Part shown: piece by piece, positions 1 through 9,143 of the stretch
Numbering within the stretch: position 1 is the stretch's first letter
Layout of the letters: the number at the start of each line of letters is the position of its first letter
Assembly: GCA_019359035.1 (NCBI GenBank)
Contig: JAHHIC010000036.1
Location: 62,001-126,000, forward strand
Source of the DNA: Scytonematopsis contorta HA4267-MV1
Lineage (GTDB): Bacteria > Cyanobacteriota > Cyanobacteriia > Cyanobacteriales > Nostocaceae
Reading direction: 5' to 3'
Length of the DNA: 64,000 nt
Program-made: the position numbers and the translations under genes
The notes under the pieces: generated by a model
Databases searched by the model: none
Seen by the model: the letters and a program-made list of their open reading frames with translations, nothing else
What the model was told of the DNA's origin: nothing

Positions 1-127
1 CATCTAAAAGGATAAGTAATGCTATCCTTGTTAACTTAATAGCTAACCCTTTTCTTATTGTTGTACCTTTAGCCGAACGTAAGTCCGGCTTAAAATTTTC
101 TAAAGGTGCATCACCGGAAGCTAACAT
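1..127 (-). CDS. Partial CDS, N-terminus of a possible polyprenyl sugar-phosphate transferase
   Basis: An open frame starts at ATG 127 and runs off the left edge of the window, so only about 42 residues are visible. It reads MLASGDAPLENF, then a basic stretch (RKGLAIKLTR), then the start of a hydrophobic segment (IALLILLD). A good ribosome binding site, AGGAG, lies 8 bases before the start codon. A basic patch followed by a first membrane helix is what one sees at the N-terminus of cyanobacterial exopolysaccharide sugar-phosphate transferases, and such a gene would fit as the next member of the polysaccharide locus. That identity is inference from context; the frame and start are seen directly. 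Confidence 0.5.
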   Translation of the reverse strand, partial: MLASGDAPLENFKPDLRSAKGTTIRKGLAIKLTRIALLILLD

Positions 128-427
128 TGCGATAACTCCTATTTTCCTGCAAAATAATTTACTATTTAAACTGATAAAAGACACAAGAAATGTCTAACAA
201 ATCTTCAAAAAAAACGATTGTTAAGAGCCAACTTTAACTTACATCAACGATTATCTAGAATTAGTTTTTGGATTTTATCTTATTTGACTACTATCCTATT
301 CTAGATGTAGCAAAAGTGCCAAGTATAAATATATAAAAAATATCAAAGATAAATGATGATTTAGTAAATCAAGGTTGACGGTTAACAGACAACCGTCAAC
401 AGCCAACAGCCAATAGCCAACAATCTT
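128..427. other. Intergenic region, mostly AT-rich, ending in an STRR hairpin
   Basis: Gap between the GT26 gene and the truncated left-edge gene. It is AT-rich and would hold any promoter for the left-edge gene. At 373-422 there is an STRR tract of GTTGACGGTT/AACCGTCAAC type. No small gene was recognised. Confidence 0.5.
373..422. repeat. STRR tract forming an inverted repeat
   Basis: GTTGACGGTT (374-383) is the exact reverse complement of AACCGTCAAC (391-400), with a 7-base loop, followed by CAACAGCCAACAGCCAATAG-type units. It belongs to the same family as the tracts near 8131, 13299, 14754, 25579, 40272 and 56526. Confidence 0.85.
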
Positions 428-1201
428 TTACTTCGCTTGGCTTTGTAATGTCCAAATTTCCTGTAAAAACAATCTAGCTACAAACCAAGGCTCAAGTAAA
501 TAACGTTTCCATAATCTTTCTGGTTCGTTTGCTAATCGATATAACCACTCCAAACCAAATCTACCCATCCAACGGGGGGGAGTAGGAACGGCTCCAGCAA
601 CATAGTCAATACAAGCACCACTAGTCAAAATAGCATTTGTCTGAATATTCTCAAGATTCTCTAAAATCCAATGTTCTTGCAAAGGCATACCCATTCCCAC
701 CATGAGAATATGTGGTCGGAAAGCATTAATTGCAGCCACGGTAGCCAGATTTTCCTGACTATCCTTATTTGTGTCAATATAGCCGTGAGCGCAAGCAATC
801 TGTAATCCGGGAAATCTTTGACGCAAAATATTTGCACCTTTTTCTGCAACTCCGGGTTTAGAACCCAGATAAAAAATACGCCAACCTTTACGAGATGCTT
901 CTGCCATCAAAGGCCATACCCAGTCAACATAGGTTACCCTCTGTTCTCGCTTCATTGGAAAACCTAATAACTTGCCAATGAATACCAAAGGCATACTATC
1001 AATGTGAATATAGTTAGCCTGAGCGTAGAAATCCCGCATTTTCGGGTCATTATGATAAAGGTAAAGACTATGTAAATTGTGATTAGCAATAATCCATTTC
1101 TGACTCTGCTGAACAGACTCAGCAATCAAAGAATTCAACTCAGGAATGGAAAGCGCATCCACTTGAACACCAAGATATTTGTAAGGTAATTGCTGTATCA
1201 T
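428..1201 (-). CDS. WecG/TagA/CpsF family glycosyltransferase (GT26)
   Basis: A 257-residue protein of the GT26 family, which transfers a sugar (typically N-acetylmannosamine or a relative) to a lipid-linked intermediate on the inner face of the cytoplasmic membrane. The family signature RPHILMVGMGMPLQEHW lies in the C-terminal half, and a nucleotide-sugar binding segment GWRIFYLGSKPGVAEKGANI precedes it. In the N-terminal part the usual D-G motif is replaced by IDSMPLVF, as a variant of the catalytic Asp region; the Asp is kept. Length is normal. It is the promoter-distal complete gene of the minus-strand polysaccharide locus. The exact sugar cannot be told from sequence. Confidence 0.88.
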   Translation of the reverse strand: MIQQLPYKYLGVQVDALSIPELNSLIAESVQQSQKWIIANHNLHSLYLYHNDPKMRDFYAQANYIHIDSMPLVFIGKLLGFPMKREQRVTYVDWVWPLMAEASRKGWRIFYLGSKPGVAEKGANILRQRFPGLQIACAHGYIDTNKDSQENLATVAAINAFRPHILMVGMGMPLQEHWILENLENIQTNAILTSGACIDYVAGAVPTPPRWMGRFGLEWLYRLANEPERLWKRYLLEPWFVARLFLQEIWTLQSQAK

Positions 1202-1265
1202 AATTCCTGTTTTAATTTTGGTTAAGTAAATAGTTTTTTATTCTGGGGTCTCTTTTATTTACAAA

Positions 1266-2462
1266 CTAACCAGCGGAAGTATTCAAAGTTTCTAAATTCA
1301 CACTCTTATAATTCTGTTGACTTGCATTCATTAAAATTTCCGCAACAGCTTTCGCTCTTGCACTCCAAGAATATTTTTCCGTAATCAAATTATATGCAGC
1401 ATCCGTAAGTGGCTGATATTTTTCCAAATTAGAAGCCGCATCTAAAACATAATTTGCAACTTCTTCATTAGAATATCCCGATATCAGAAGATGTTCTAAA
1501 TCTTTAAATTCTTCTAATCCACGTAAACCTTCAGGTGTTGAGACAACTAATTTTTTACTCGCAAAATAATCTAATGCTTTATTTCTAGCACCCCCTGCGA
1601 CTGCTTGCTTAGAAAATGGTAATAAACCAATATCAGCAGACTTTATATGCGCTACAAAATCTTTTCTACTAGGTAAAAAACCTACAAAAGAAATATTAGA
1701 CGGAAGTAAACCCTGAATATCGCTACCATCACGACCAATAACCACAAAGTGTACTTTTTGTTGGTTATCTTCCAAATGTTTAGCAACATTAATAGTCATG
1801 GATACCGACATATCGTTACTTGGAAATTGATATGTTTTAGGAGCAACCACAACCACTATTTTTGCTGGTCGTAATGACTCATACGGGTCTTTTTCCGTTA
1901 GGGACAAAGGACTGAGTAAATCTTCAGTCACACCATTCCCAATGGAGTGAATATTGTGATGATTAATACCATACCACTGAGAAATTAACTTAGGAGTTGA
2001 TTCCCCAGCAGCAATAATTGGGTTTCCGGAAAATACCAAACTTCCCTGAGCAATGTAAGTCTTAACAAATTGAGTTAGCTCATTCAACTTATTACTCACA
2101 GAAGACAAACGAGTCCAGTACTCATACGGTGAAAAAGTATGAAAATCTAATACAAGAGAGCAATTTTCATATTTTTTCAGCTTCATTGCAATAGAAGCCG
2201 CTAAACCAGGAAGTGTTTCTTGAGCATACACAATATCTGGACGAAACTCTTCGATGTGCTTTTGCAATGACTTAATATACGCACCAAGACTCCTTGTACC
2301 AATCGAAACCGAGGGAGCATAATCAACAGAAGAACAATCTAAGCCAACTTGAAGAACTTCAAAATAGTCAACTAAATATTGCCCAAGGTAAAAAGGTCTC
2401 GTAAAAGCACCAAAAGGTTGCTTAGAATCGAGGGTAGAAATAATTAGTAAGCGTTTAGCCAT
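1266..2462 (-). CDS. Glycosyltransferase, GT4-like
   Basis: A protein of about 398 residues when started at ATG 2462 (MAKRLLIISTLDS); a longer frame opens at 2519, but its extra 19 residues (MTNIDFSNSRN...) do not look like a glycosyltransferase start. The protein has two Rossmann-like halves, with VVVVAPKTYQFPSN opening the second half and an acceptor/donor segment IGLLPFSKQAVAGGARNKAL then LDYFASKKLVVSTPEGLRGL near residues 300-345, in place of the classic E-x7-E motif. No signal peptide or membrane helix is seen. It most likely adds one sugar of the exopolysaccharide repeat unit in the cytoplasm; donor and acceptor are unknown. Confidence 0.75.
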   Translation of the reverse strand: MAKRLLIISTLDSKQPFGAFTRPFYLGQYLVDYFEVLQVGLDCSSVDYAPSVSIGTRSLGAYIKSLQKHIEEFRPDIVYAQETLPGLAASIAMKLKKYENCSLVLDFHTFSPYEYWTRLSSVSNKLNELTQFVKTYIAQGSLVFSGNPIIAAGESTPKLISQWYGINHHNIHSIGNGVTEDLLSPLSLTEKDPYESLRPAKIVVVVAPKTYQFPSNDMSVSMTINVAKHLEDNQQKVHFVVIGRDGSDIQGLLPSNISFVGFLPSRKDFVAHIKSADIGLLPFSKQAVAGGARNKALDYFASKKLVVSTPEGLRGLEEFKDLEHLLISGYSNEEVANYVLDAASNLEKYQPLTDAAYNLITEKYSWSARAKAVAEILMNASQQNYKSVNLETLNTSAG

Positions 2463-2530
2463 AAATATTTTGATTTTGTAGAAAATATTTCTTGAATTAC
2501 TGAAATCTATATTGGTCACCGTGATGTATT

Positions 2531-2558
2531 GTAGAAACCGAATTAATTCGGTCTCTAC
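2531..2558. repeat. Palindromic element, copy 1 (GTAGA..ACCGAAT arms)
   Basis: A 28-base near-perfect palindrome centred on AATT, with arms GTAGAAACCGAAT and ATTCGGTCTCTAC. There is one arm mismatch. It lies in the gap between two minus-strand operon genes. Same family as the copies at 5497, 12779, 22978 and 63215. Confidence 0.85.
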
Positions 2559-2570
2559 ATTTATTGACTA

Positions 2571-3458
2571 CTAAACTTTTTCCCAAGGTAGTTCGCTAAT
2601 GAGGGGAAAATTATATTGATTAGGTAATTTGTAAGAGCTATCGTAAAGCGATAAACAGCTATGAACACTGACTTCAGGTAAAATATCTTCAGCGATATCA
2701 TCTCTAACAAAAAAGGCATTAAATTGTCTAGTATTTGACCCAACTAATCTATAACCTAATTCCTTACCAAGATTCACGAATGCTTGTAGCGATGCACCAC
2801 AATAATATGCACCATCAATTATTTTCGCCGCAAACTTGGGGTCATAAGGAACAGTAACAGATTTTTCTGGTCCCCAATAAGTATTATATTCTAATACTAT
2901 CACTCTCGGCTTAACACAAGTAATTGATTTTAATATCCAATAATCGACACCATCCATATCTAATGATAATAAGTCTATTTCTCCCTCAAATCCACGACTC
3001 ATTATTAGGTCATTGATATTTTCTGCTGTTAGCCAAGCATTAACTAACTGCGGTGGATTATTGCTGGTAGTTTTAATAAAATTATATATTCTTCTACCAA
3101 TTTGTAATTGATTTTCATCCCCATCAAACAATAACCCTCTCCAACCATGATTAATTATCAAGTTGGAAGCATTACATTCAATACCATCTCCACAACAAAT
3201 TTCTAGCACTTTTTTATTTGTCGTGCCAATTAATGCGAATATGTACAGTAAAAAGCCATCTTCGTCTGTTTGAGAATAAGTATGAAAGCCGACATCTTGA
3301 AAATTAGGTAAAGCGTTACAAGCTGCTAGTTGCCGATACTGATTCATTAAAATCAATTGGTCAAGCTGCCTTTCATTGATAAGCTTTATACTATTTAATA
3401 CCCGATAGAACTTTTCTTTTCCGTTAGCCCTGATAACTCTTTTAACTTCTGTTAACAT
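2571..3458 (-). CDS. FkbM-like / SAM-dependent methyltransferase-like protein
   Basis: A 295-residue protein. The segment KVLEICCGDGIECNASNLII (about residues 84-103) resembles a SAM-binding glycine-rich loop, followed by GWRGLLFDGDENQLQIGRRI with the acidic residue expected to hold the ribose, and EIDLLSLDMDGVDYWILKSI, which matches the FkbM-type LLKIDVEGxE segment in position and style. Proteins like this are common inside cyanobacterial polysaccharide clusters, where they may methylate a sugar. The fold assignment rests on these motifs; substrate is unknown. It sits between glycosyltransferase genes in the same orientation, with palindrome copy 1 just after its stop codon. Confidence 0.6.
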   Translation of the reverse strand: MLTEVKRVIRANGKEKFYRVLNSIKLINERQLDQLILMNQYRQLAACNALPNFQDVGFHTYSQTDEDGFLLYIFALIGTTNKKVLEICCGDGIECNASNLIINHGWRGLLFDGDENQLQIGRRIYNFIKTTSNNPPQLVNAWLTAENINDLIMSRGFEGEIDLLSLDMDGVDYWILKSITCVKPRVIVLEYNTYWGPEKSVTVPYDPKFAAKIIDGAYYCGASLQAFVNLGKELGYRLVGSNTRQFNAFFVRDDIAEDILPEVSVHSCLSLYDSSYKLPNQYNFPLISELPWEKV

Positions 3459-3530
3459 TTTTTTATTCTCCGAAGTTGGAATTAACGTAATTGAATGAAT
3501 GTAAAAATTGAGAGATTGAGTGATGTAGAA

Positions 3531-4397
3531 TTATTCAGCAAATGTGGGAGATGCTGCCAAATTTTTGTATCCAATAATTGCTCGGATATAAGGTAAGAAC
3601 CAGTACAATAACCAAAATGGGCCGGAGTGTCTCATACAAAATACAGTCCAAGGTTTGATTGGAAACCCTTTTATCTGAGTCACTTTTTTCAAGCGTTCTA
3701 GCAAATTTAAGTTAGTATCAGCCCAACTATTGCGGACTGAATTTTTGCTACAAGTGCCAACATATCCCGGTGCTATCCAAATTTCGCACCCTGACTTACG
3801 CGCTCTGAGTGCATAATCTAAATCTCCTAAACTGTGAATAAAAGCTGCATCAATGTTGCCAACTTTGGAAACAACTGTATTAGGAATTAACACGCAGTTA
3901 CCAAACATAGCATCACATTGTTGTAAGGATGAACTTGGTTGTAAAAATTCAAATTTATTTGAATACCATTTTTGAGACTTTACCGCTCCTCCATAAGTAG
4001 GTTTTCCTGTGATTGGGTCTTTCGTTGTCCCAACCACAATTGAATCTGGATGCTTTTGCTCAACCAGACTTTGATGAATATTTAATAAATTGCTTAGAGT
4101 GTTTGGTTCGAGAAATGTGTCGTCATTTAACCAAAGATAATAATCGTACCTATGTTTTATCGCTTCACCAAATGCTAAACGCATTCCTCCAACCCAGAAA
4201 AGATTACCATCACCTTGCAATATTTTTACATCTGGAAATTCTGCTTTGACTGCTTGTGCAGTTCCATCAGAACTACCATCATCAGTTAAGTAAACATCAA
4301 ACTTAGTCGTCTCCTGATATAAAGCACGGAGACAATTAAGAGTAGTCTCGCGTCGGTTAAAACAGGTCATAATGATAGCCAAATTTGCTAGTTTCAT
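3531..4397 (-). CDS. Family 2 glycosyltransferase
   Basis: A GT2 protein of 288 residues from the second ATG (4397, MKLANLAIIMTC). The first ATG at 4409 overlaps the AGGA that probably serves as the ribosome binding site, so the second start is preferred. The GT-A fold is clear: IIMTCFNRRETTLNCLRAL at the N-terminus, VYLTDDGSSDGT for nucleotide binding, and YLWLNDDTFLEP as the metal-binding DXD-type motif. The pattern GNLFWVGGMRLAF is typical of rhamnosyltransferase-like GT2 enzymes. The C-terminus ends in a hydrophobic segment (FWLLYWFLPYIRAIIGY) that may tie it to the membrane. It is part of the polysaccharide locus. Confidence 0.85.
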   Translation of the reverse strand: MKLANLAIIMTCFNRRETTLNCLRALYQETTKFDVYLTDDGSSDGTAQAVKAEFPDVKILQGDGNLFWVGGMRLAFGEAIKHRYDYYLWLNDDTFLEPNTLSNLLNIHQSLVEQKHPDSIVVGTTKDPITGKPTYGGAVKSQKWYSNKFEFLQPSSSLQQCDAMFGNCVLIPNTVVSKVGNIDAAFIHSLGDLDYALRARKSGCEIWIAPGYVGTCSKNSVRNSWADTNLNLLERLKKVTQIKGFPIKPWTVFCMRHSGPFWLLYWFLPYIRAIIGYKNLAASPTFAE

Positions 4398-4443
4398 ATG
4401 ATTTTGCATCCTATAATTTCATCAAGATTTACTCTAAATGTAC

Positions 4444-5460
4444 TTAAACTTTTGCTACCTGTTCTATCCAACCGCTGAGGTTAATATTCAAATTCCATTT
4501 ACTTAATTTCTTCTCAATTTTTCTTACAGTTAACATATGTCTATGTATAACTGGAGTCTTAGGCATATTATGTCTCATAATTCCCTCAAATAACCATTGA
4601 TATTTATCAGGGTTTACATTTAAATTTTTCATCTTCTCAATTTGTACATTCCAATCTTGATAAAAGAATAAATTGAAATAATGAATAGAAACTATTTCAT
4701 CCCAATGCTTGACTTGTGAAGCTTTTGATAGACGATTATGTAAAGGTAACGCATAACTGTAATTAGAAGGAAAATGAGAAACGTTTTCTCCTAAAGCGCA
4801 TAAAGTTACCGATAATACTGATTGCTCGACAAAATAAATCCCTTGAGGAGGATTAATATTAAGACGCATTACTTTTTCAAAATTTTCTTTCCAAGCTGTG
4901 AATATACCAGCCTTTCTTCTGACAGCAACTAAACCAGAATTCCAGTAACCTCTAATTTTTTTATTCCCAATAGGAGTCTCGACAAATACCTCGCGTTTGA
5001 CTCCCAGCACTTCATATAGTTTTTTCCAGTACCACTCTTGTGGGTCTTGGCTTCCAGTTGAACCAATCCCCTGTCCATATTCGGGACGCATACAAACATT
5101 ACAACCTTCTGGAAGTAAAAACTCTTCTGGTTCAGAGAAGAAACACTTATCGCTGTCGAGAAAAACTAAAATTTCTGCGTCTATATTTTGTTCGGCATAA
5201 GCACAAACTAAAGGTTTATTAGCTAAATAATAATCATGAAACTCCTGATTAATAGGAATTTGTTGATGAATAACTCCCAGTTCCTCAAAAGATTTTTGAG
5301 TTTTGCTAGCAATAGGTTCACCCGCTCTAGGATGAAAACTATATATTGGTGTATCCTTTAATTTTCCACAGAATTTACGAATACTTTCAGTCAAAAGTAG
5401 AGATTGACCCTCTAAACGACCGGGTTCCGTACAAATAACAAAAGCGATAGGTAGTGACAT
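4444..5460 (-). CDS. Putative GT-A fold glycosyltransferase (GT8-like)
   Basis: A 338-residue protein with no close named relative that I can recall. It has ILVFLDSDKCFFSEPEEF around residue 95, a DXD-type motif, and GYWNSGLVAVRRKAGIF around residue 170, the N-S-G segment that GT8 (glycogenin-like) enzymes use. It also has a conserved-looking IHYFNLFFY near residue 260. These point to a retaining GT-A enzyme. Strong ribosome binding site AAGGGGAA before ATG 5460. It lies inside the polysaccharide operon between a GT2 and a GT4 gene, so a role in repeat-unit assembly is inferred from context. Confidence 0.6.
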   Translation of the reverse strand: MSLPIAFVICTEPGRLEGQSLLLTESIRKFCGKLKDTPIYSFHPRAGEPIASKTQKSFEELGVIHQQIPINQEFHDYYLANKPLVCAYAEQNIDAEILVFLDSDKCFFSEPEEFLLPEGCNVCMRPEYGQGIGSTGSQDPQEWYWKKLYEVLGVKREVFVETPIGNKKIRGYWNSGLVAVRRKAGIFTAWKENFEKVMRLNINPPQGIYFVEQSVLSVTLCALGENVSHFPSNYSYALPLHNRLSKASQVKHWDEIVSIHYFNLFFYQDWNVQIEKMKNLNVNPDKYQWLFEGIMRHNMPKTPVIHRHMLTVRKIEKKLSKWNLNINLSGWIEQVAKV

Positions 5461-5496
5461 TTAAACATTCCCCTTATTAACTAAAATTCTCACCAA

Positions 5497-5528
5497 ATGT
5501 AGAGACGTTACATGTAACGTCTCTACAT
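5497..5528. repeat. Palindromic element, copy 2 (perfect, 32 bp)
   Basis: A perfect 32-base palindrome with arms ATGTAGAGACG...CGTCTCTACAT and core GTTACATGTAAC. It covers the stop codon end of the upstream GT4 gene (5523). The inner 28 bases are identical to copies at 12779-12806 and 63215-63242. No T-run follows on either strand, so it is not a classical terminator. Confidence 0.95.
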
Positions 5529-6821
5529 CGAAACTGATAATTTGTCAGTTTGGCATTGCAATTCATGTTTTTTACTTGCTATAAGAACTTCTTGATACAG
5601 CCTAGAATAGCGACTTGCTTGAAGCTCCAAAGTAAATTCCCTTTCTACCTTTTCACGAGCATAAAAAGACAACTTCTTATGTCTTTCTATATTTTCAATT
5701 ACCCAAGAAATCCCTTTAGCCAAATCTTCAACCTCATATGGTTTAGCTAAATAGCCATTTACCTCATGCTCAACAATATCTCTTAAACCAGTAGCATTAA
5801 AAGCCACAACCGGAGTACCACAAGCTAAAGACTCCGATGCAGTCTGTCCAAAAGACTCTTGCAGCGACGGTACAATCATGACATCAGCCGCAGAATAAAG
5901 AGTCACCAAAGAAGTATCATCACTCAAACGTCCCACATAATGTGCTTTAAAACCCAAATCTGGAGGATTTTCTGGTTCATTCGCACCAAAAATAACGACT
6001 TCATAATTATCTTTATAGCCAGATTTGCTTAATTCTTGTAAAGCAGGTTGTAATAGATGAAATCCTTTATTTTTATCACTTGTTGCACTCATCGCTCCAA
6101 ATAAAATCAGCTTTTTATCTTGAGGTAAATTCAAGATTTCTCGCACAGAATTTTTATTGAGAGGTCTAAATTTTTGAGTATCAAGTCCATGTGAAATTAC
6201 TTCAACCCGCAAATTCTCAAACAGGGGACTAGATTTAGCACAGTCAGCTAACCAAACGCTCGGAGTAATCAAAGTCAAATCCAGATTTTTCCAAGCTTTA
6301 GCTTTACGTTCCCATACCCAACGAGATAAATCTTTCTCCTTGCTACTACCTAGTAGTGGACATGCTCCACATGATTTTTTGTAGCGGTCGCACTCACCAG
6401 CGACATGACACCCACCTGTGAACCCCCACATATCATGAAGAGTCCAAACTAAAGGACGCTTTAATTTAGCAAGCGTCTCAATTTGCATAAATCCAGCAGT
6501 AAACCAATGTAAATTAATGATATCTGGATTAATCCGAGCGACTTGGGGAACAACTCTATCTGGTAACCATTGAGCATAAAATCCAGTATTCTTTTGTTGA
6601 GGATAAAGCTTCAAGGGTAAAGTTTCAAAAGTCAACTTTGTCCTTGCAATACCCTGAGAAAGCCTTAACTTAGGAGCAAATATTGTTTTATCGTCGCTAT
6701 GTTTCTCTTGCACCAGCATCTGGGAATTTAATCCAATATCTTGTAAACCCTTGTGCAAACGACATGCAGCTCTCGCAGCACCACCACCAACATCATATGT
6801 ATTAATATGCAAAATATTCAT
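5523..6821 (-). CDS. Family 4 glycosyltransferase
   Basis: A 432-residue GT4 enzyme (GT-B fold). It starts MNILHINTYDVGGGAARAA, the donor-side glycine-rich loop, and carries in the C-terminal domain PSLQESFGQTASESLACGTP, which contains the E-x7-E motif that binds the sugar nucleotide. Between them is a cysteine-rich insert (TGGCHVAGEC...CGACPLL, about residues 135-155) that is common in this subgroup and may bind metal or be structural. RBS AAGG lies 8 bases before ATG 6821. Expected to act in the cytoplasm on the lipid-linked repeat unit. Confidence 0.9.
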   Translation of the reverse strand: MNILHINTYDVGGGAARAACRLHKGLQDIGLNSQMLVQEKHSDDKTIFAPKLRLSQGIARTKLTFETLPLKLYPQQKNTGFYAQWLPDRVVPQVARINPDIINLHWFTAGFMQIETLAKLKRPLVWTLHDMWGFTGGCHVAGECDRYKKSCGACPLLGSSKEKDLSRWVWERKAKAWKNLDLTLITPSVWLADCAKSSPLFENLRVEVISHGLDTQKFRPLNKNSVREILNLPQDKKLILFGAMSATSDKNKGFHLLQPALQELSKSGYKDNYEVVIFGANEPENPPDLGFKAHYVGRLSDDTSLVTLYSAADVMIVPSLQESFGQTASESLACGTPVVAFNATGLRDIVEHEVNGYLAKPYEVEDLAKGISWVIENIERHKKLSFYAREKVEREFTLELQASRYSRLYQEVLIASKKHELQCQTDKLSVSM

Positions 6822-6864
6822 ATAATTAACCTTTTTTCAAATATTATCTACATTGAAATAAATT

Positions 6865-8112
6865 TTACCCATTCGTAACTTCCTTCAACCAAGCCTGTTT
6901 CTTATTCATATGAGAGTTAACAGTTAAAGACAAAGCGGTCGTAAGATACATCAACCAATTCCAACTTGGATTTAATAACCTTGCTTCCGAAAAGTTCAAA
7001 ATTAAAATAATCACTAACATTTGCATAGGCCAATAATCTTCGGTTCTTTTTGCTACTGTCACAATTCGATTTATTGCCATGACAAAAAAGCGAACTAAAC
7101 CGACCAAGAAGCATGAAAAACCGACCCATCCTAAATCTAACAAAAGTTCTAAAAACCCATTATGAGCATTACTAGCCCAGGTATATAATGACCTTACTTT
7201 AATTGCAAAAATGCTATCCCAGAAAGCATAATATCCATAACCTAACCAAGGTTTTTCGCTAATTGCAATATTAACATACTCCCATAAATCAGTACGACCA
7301 TTAAAAGTCATATCTTTACCTGATGCACCAATGATAGTTTCTGCATTACTCACCACCAGTATTGCACCACCAATTAATATCATTAATGCGAAAGTAATTA
7401 ATATTATCTGCAACTTGTAGTTAGTTTTTTTGACAAAATTATATATAGGTAAAAGACAACCCATCGTACATAAAATCATCAAAGAAGTTGTAGAACGAGA
7501 AAGAAGAATAAGCTGTACAGATATTCCCAGCAAAACCCACATTAGCCAGCGATATCTATTAGCACTAAGACCAAGGTGTAGAAAAAGTCCTGCACTCCAA
7601 GCCATCATGTATCCCAACTGATTTTTATGACCATAAATTCCAGTCCACATACCCTTTAACTCAGGTGCTGTATGAATCCCAAAACCTGGAATAGTCAAAG
7701 GTACTATCATCGATAACACAGTTGCTATCCCTAGTGCCCAAGCTGCAAGCCTCATCTGTTCTCTGAGGGTATAACGCATCGCTAGATAAATTGCTACCAG
7801 ATATATCCTTATTAAACCTCTCAAATAAATTAAAGTAGAACCCACATCTACTGACCAAAAAACAGAAAACAAAACTATTGTAAATAAAATTAATTGAGAC
7901 TTACTTCTAGTCCCAACGAAAAGAAATCCTTTCCAATGGGAAAGCATCAAGCAAAACAAAATTATATATGACAGTATATTTAAATATAGTTCAACAGAAG
8001 CACCTCCGATTGGATTGGGTGATATTTCCTGTGGTGGAGTTATTTTTAAGGCTCCAGCAGTAACTAGCAGTAGTATAACTGCCCAAAATCTTTCAGCTAA
8101 TTTAGTCTTCAA
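6865..8112 (-). CDS. O-antigen ligase / Wzy-type polymerase family membrane protein
   Basis: A 415-residue polytopic membrane protein with roughly ten or eleven hydrophobic helices and the Wzy_C region: a periplasmic loop with MTFNGRTDLWEYVNIAI and WLGYGYYAFWDS followed by SNAHNGFLELLLDLGWVGF. The R-T-D-L and the A-H-N-G pattern are hallmarks of O-antigen ligase/polymerase proteins. It would join repeat units on the periplasmic side. The start codon is TTG at 8112, with GAGG 7 bases upstream; no nearer ATG keeps the first helix. It sits beside wzx and wzc homologues, as in Wzx/Wzy pathways. Confidence 0.85.
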   Translation of the reverse strand: MKTKLAERFWAVILLLVTAGALKITPPQEISPNPIGGASVELYLNILSYIILFCLMLSHWKGFLFVGTRSKSQLILFTIVLFSVFWSVDVGSTLIYLRGLIRIYLVAIYLAMRYTLREQMRLAAWALGIATVLSMIVPLTIPGFGIHTAPELKGMWTGIYGHKNQLGYMMAWSAGLFLHLGLSANRYRWLMWVLLGISVQLILLSRSTTSLMILCTMGCLLPIYNFVKKTNYKLQIILITFALMILIGGAILVVSNAETIIGASGKDMTFNGRTDLWEYVNIAISEKPWLGYGYYAFWDSIFAIKVRSLYTWASNAHNGFLELLLDLGWVGFSCFLVGLVRFFVMAINRIVTVAKRTEDYWPMQMLVIILILNFSEARLLNPSWNWLMYLTTALSLTVNSHMNKKQAWLKEVTNG

Positions 8113-8130
8113 TTCTCGACCTCAATTTAT

Positions 8131-8174
8131 TGTTGACTGGTGACTGTTGACTGTTGACTGATGACTGTTGACTG
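8131..8174. repeat. STRR tract (TTGACTG units)
   Basis: Repeated TGTTGACTG / GTGACTG / ATGACTG units in the gap between the polymerase gene and the next glycosyltransferase gene. Part of the GTTGACTG/CAGTCAAC STRR family that recurs across the window. Confidence 0.85.
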
Positions 8175-8187
8175 AATGGGTTTATTT

Positions 8188-9126
8188 TTAATTTTTAGAT
8201 GTGGAATATTTAATTACTTTCTTCAATTCCTGTTTGACCATTTGTAAAGTACTTTCCCCGTATATCGTTTTCTGAATAAATTTGTCTGCTTCCAAATTAC
8301 GAACCATGAAAGGTGGATGCTGTAAAGGAAATTCCATAGCTTCAGTCTCCATATTCATATAAGAAAATTCTTTACCAGAAGTAAAATTAGTTGAGTCAGC
8401 ACCAAGACCGACATTAGAAACTAAATTTACATTAGGAATAATGCTTAAAGCTCCTTGCATCCAGCAAGCAAATGTCCATTGGTAATCCCAAGTTATACCT
8501 GTAGGATTATCGTAAACAGACTGGAATACTCTACTCCAATAACTGACTGCTTTATCATCCATAAGAATATTATTTAAAATATTCGATTCTTGGACTTCTT
8601 TCCAAAGTTTTATATGCAAATCATAAGATTGCCAAGCACGTCTCCAACTAGCCCAACCCCAGCAATGACTGTAAGCTGAAAAATAGTAACTATAATTTGT
8701 GCGTTTGCGTCCCATTTGAGCATTTTGTGCAGTAATTGAAGCAACTCTTGTGTCGTGGCGATATTTTTCTAGTAGTTCCTCGCAAAATTGGAAAAATGTA
8801 GGATGAGGAATACAATCATCTTCTAAAATAATTGTCTCTTCCACATTACTAAAAACACAATCTAATCCGCTAGAAACTCTTTTTGCACAACCCAAGTTAA
8901 CATCAGAATAGTTTTTGATAACCTCACAATCCCAATCAACTCTTTCAATAATTTTACGAGATGCTTCGCACTTTTCAGCTTCTCCATCACGGTCAGCACG
9001 AGGTCCATCTGCTATTACAAATAGTTTTGCTGGTTTAATTTGACGAATAACTTCAAACACTTTTTCAGTTGTGTCTGGTCGCTTGAAAATAATAAAAGTA
9101 ACTGGTGTTTTCATATTGCTGTCCAT
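8188..9126 (-). CDS. Glycosyltransferase, GT2-like (HlpA-type)
   Basis: A 312-residue protein with a GT-A-like N-terminus (TPVTFIIFKRPDTTEKVFEV), a nucleotide-binding segment LFVIADGPRADRDGE, and EETIILEDDCIPHPTFF, whose E-D-D takes the place of the DXD metal motif. SHCWGWASWRRAWQSYD near the middle is characteristic of this group, which is often annotated as a GT2 or 'hemolytic protein HlpA-like' glycosyltransferase. Either of two ATGs (9126 or 9114) could start it. It is flanked by the polymerase and flippase genes, which supports a role in exopolysaccharide repeat-unit assembly. Sugar specificity is unknown. Confidence 0.78.
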   Translation of the reverse strand: MDSNMKTPVTFIIFKRPDTTEKVFEVIRQIKPAKLFVIADGPRADRDGEAEKCEASRKIIERVDWDCEVIKNYSDVNLGCAKRVSSGLDCVFSNVEETIILEDDCIPHPTFFQFCEELLEKYRHDTRVASITAQNAQMGRKRTNYSYYFSAYSHCWGWASWRRAWQSYDLHIKLWKEVQESNILNNILMDDKAVSYWSRVFQSVYDNPTGITWDYQWTFACWMQGALSIIPNVNLVSNVGLGADSTNFTSGKEFSYMNMETEAMEFPLQHPPFMVRNLEADKFIQKTIYGESTLQMVKQELKKVIKYSTSKN

Positions 9127-9143
9127 ATTTACTAATTACAATA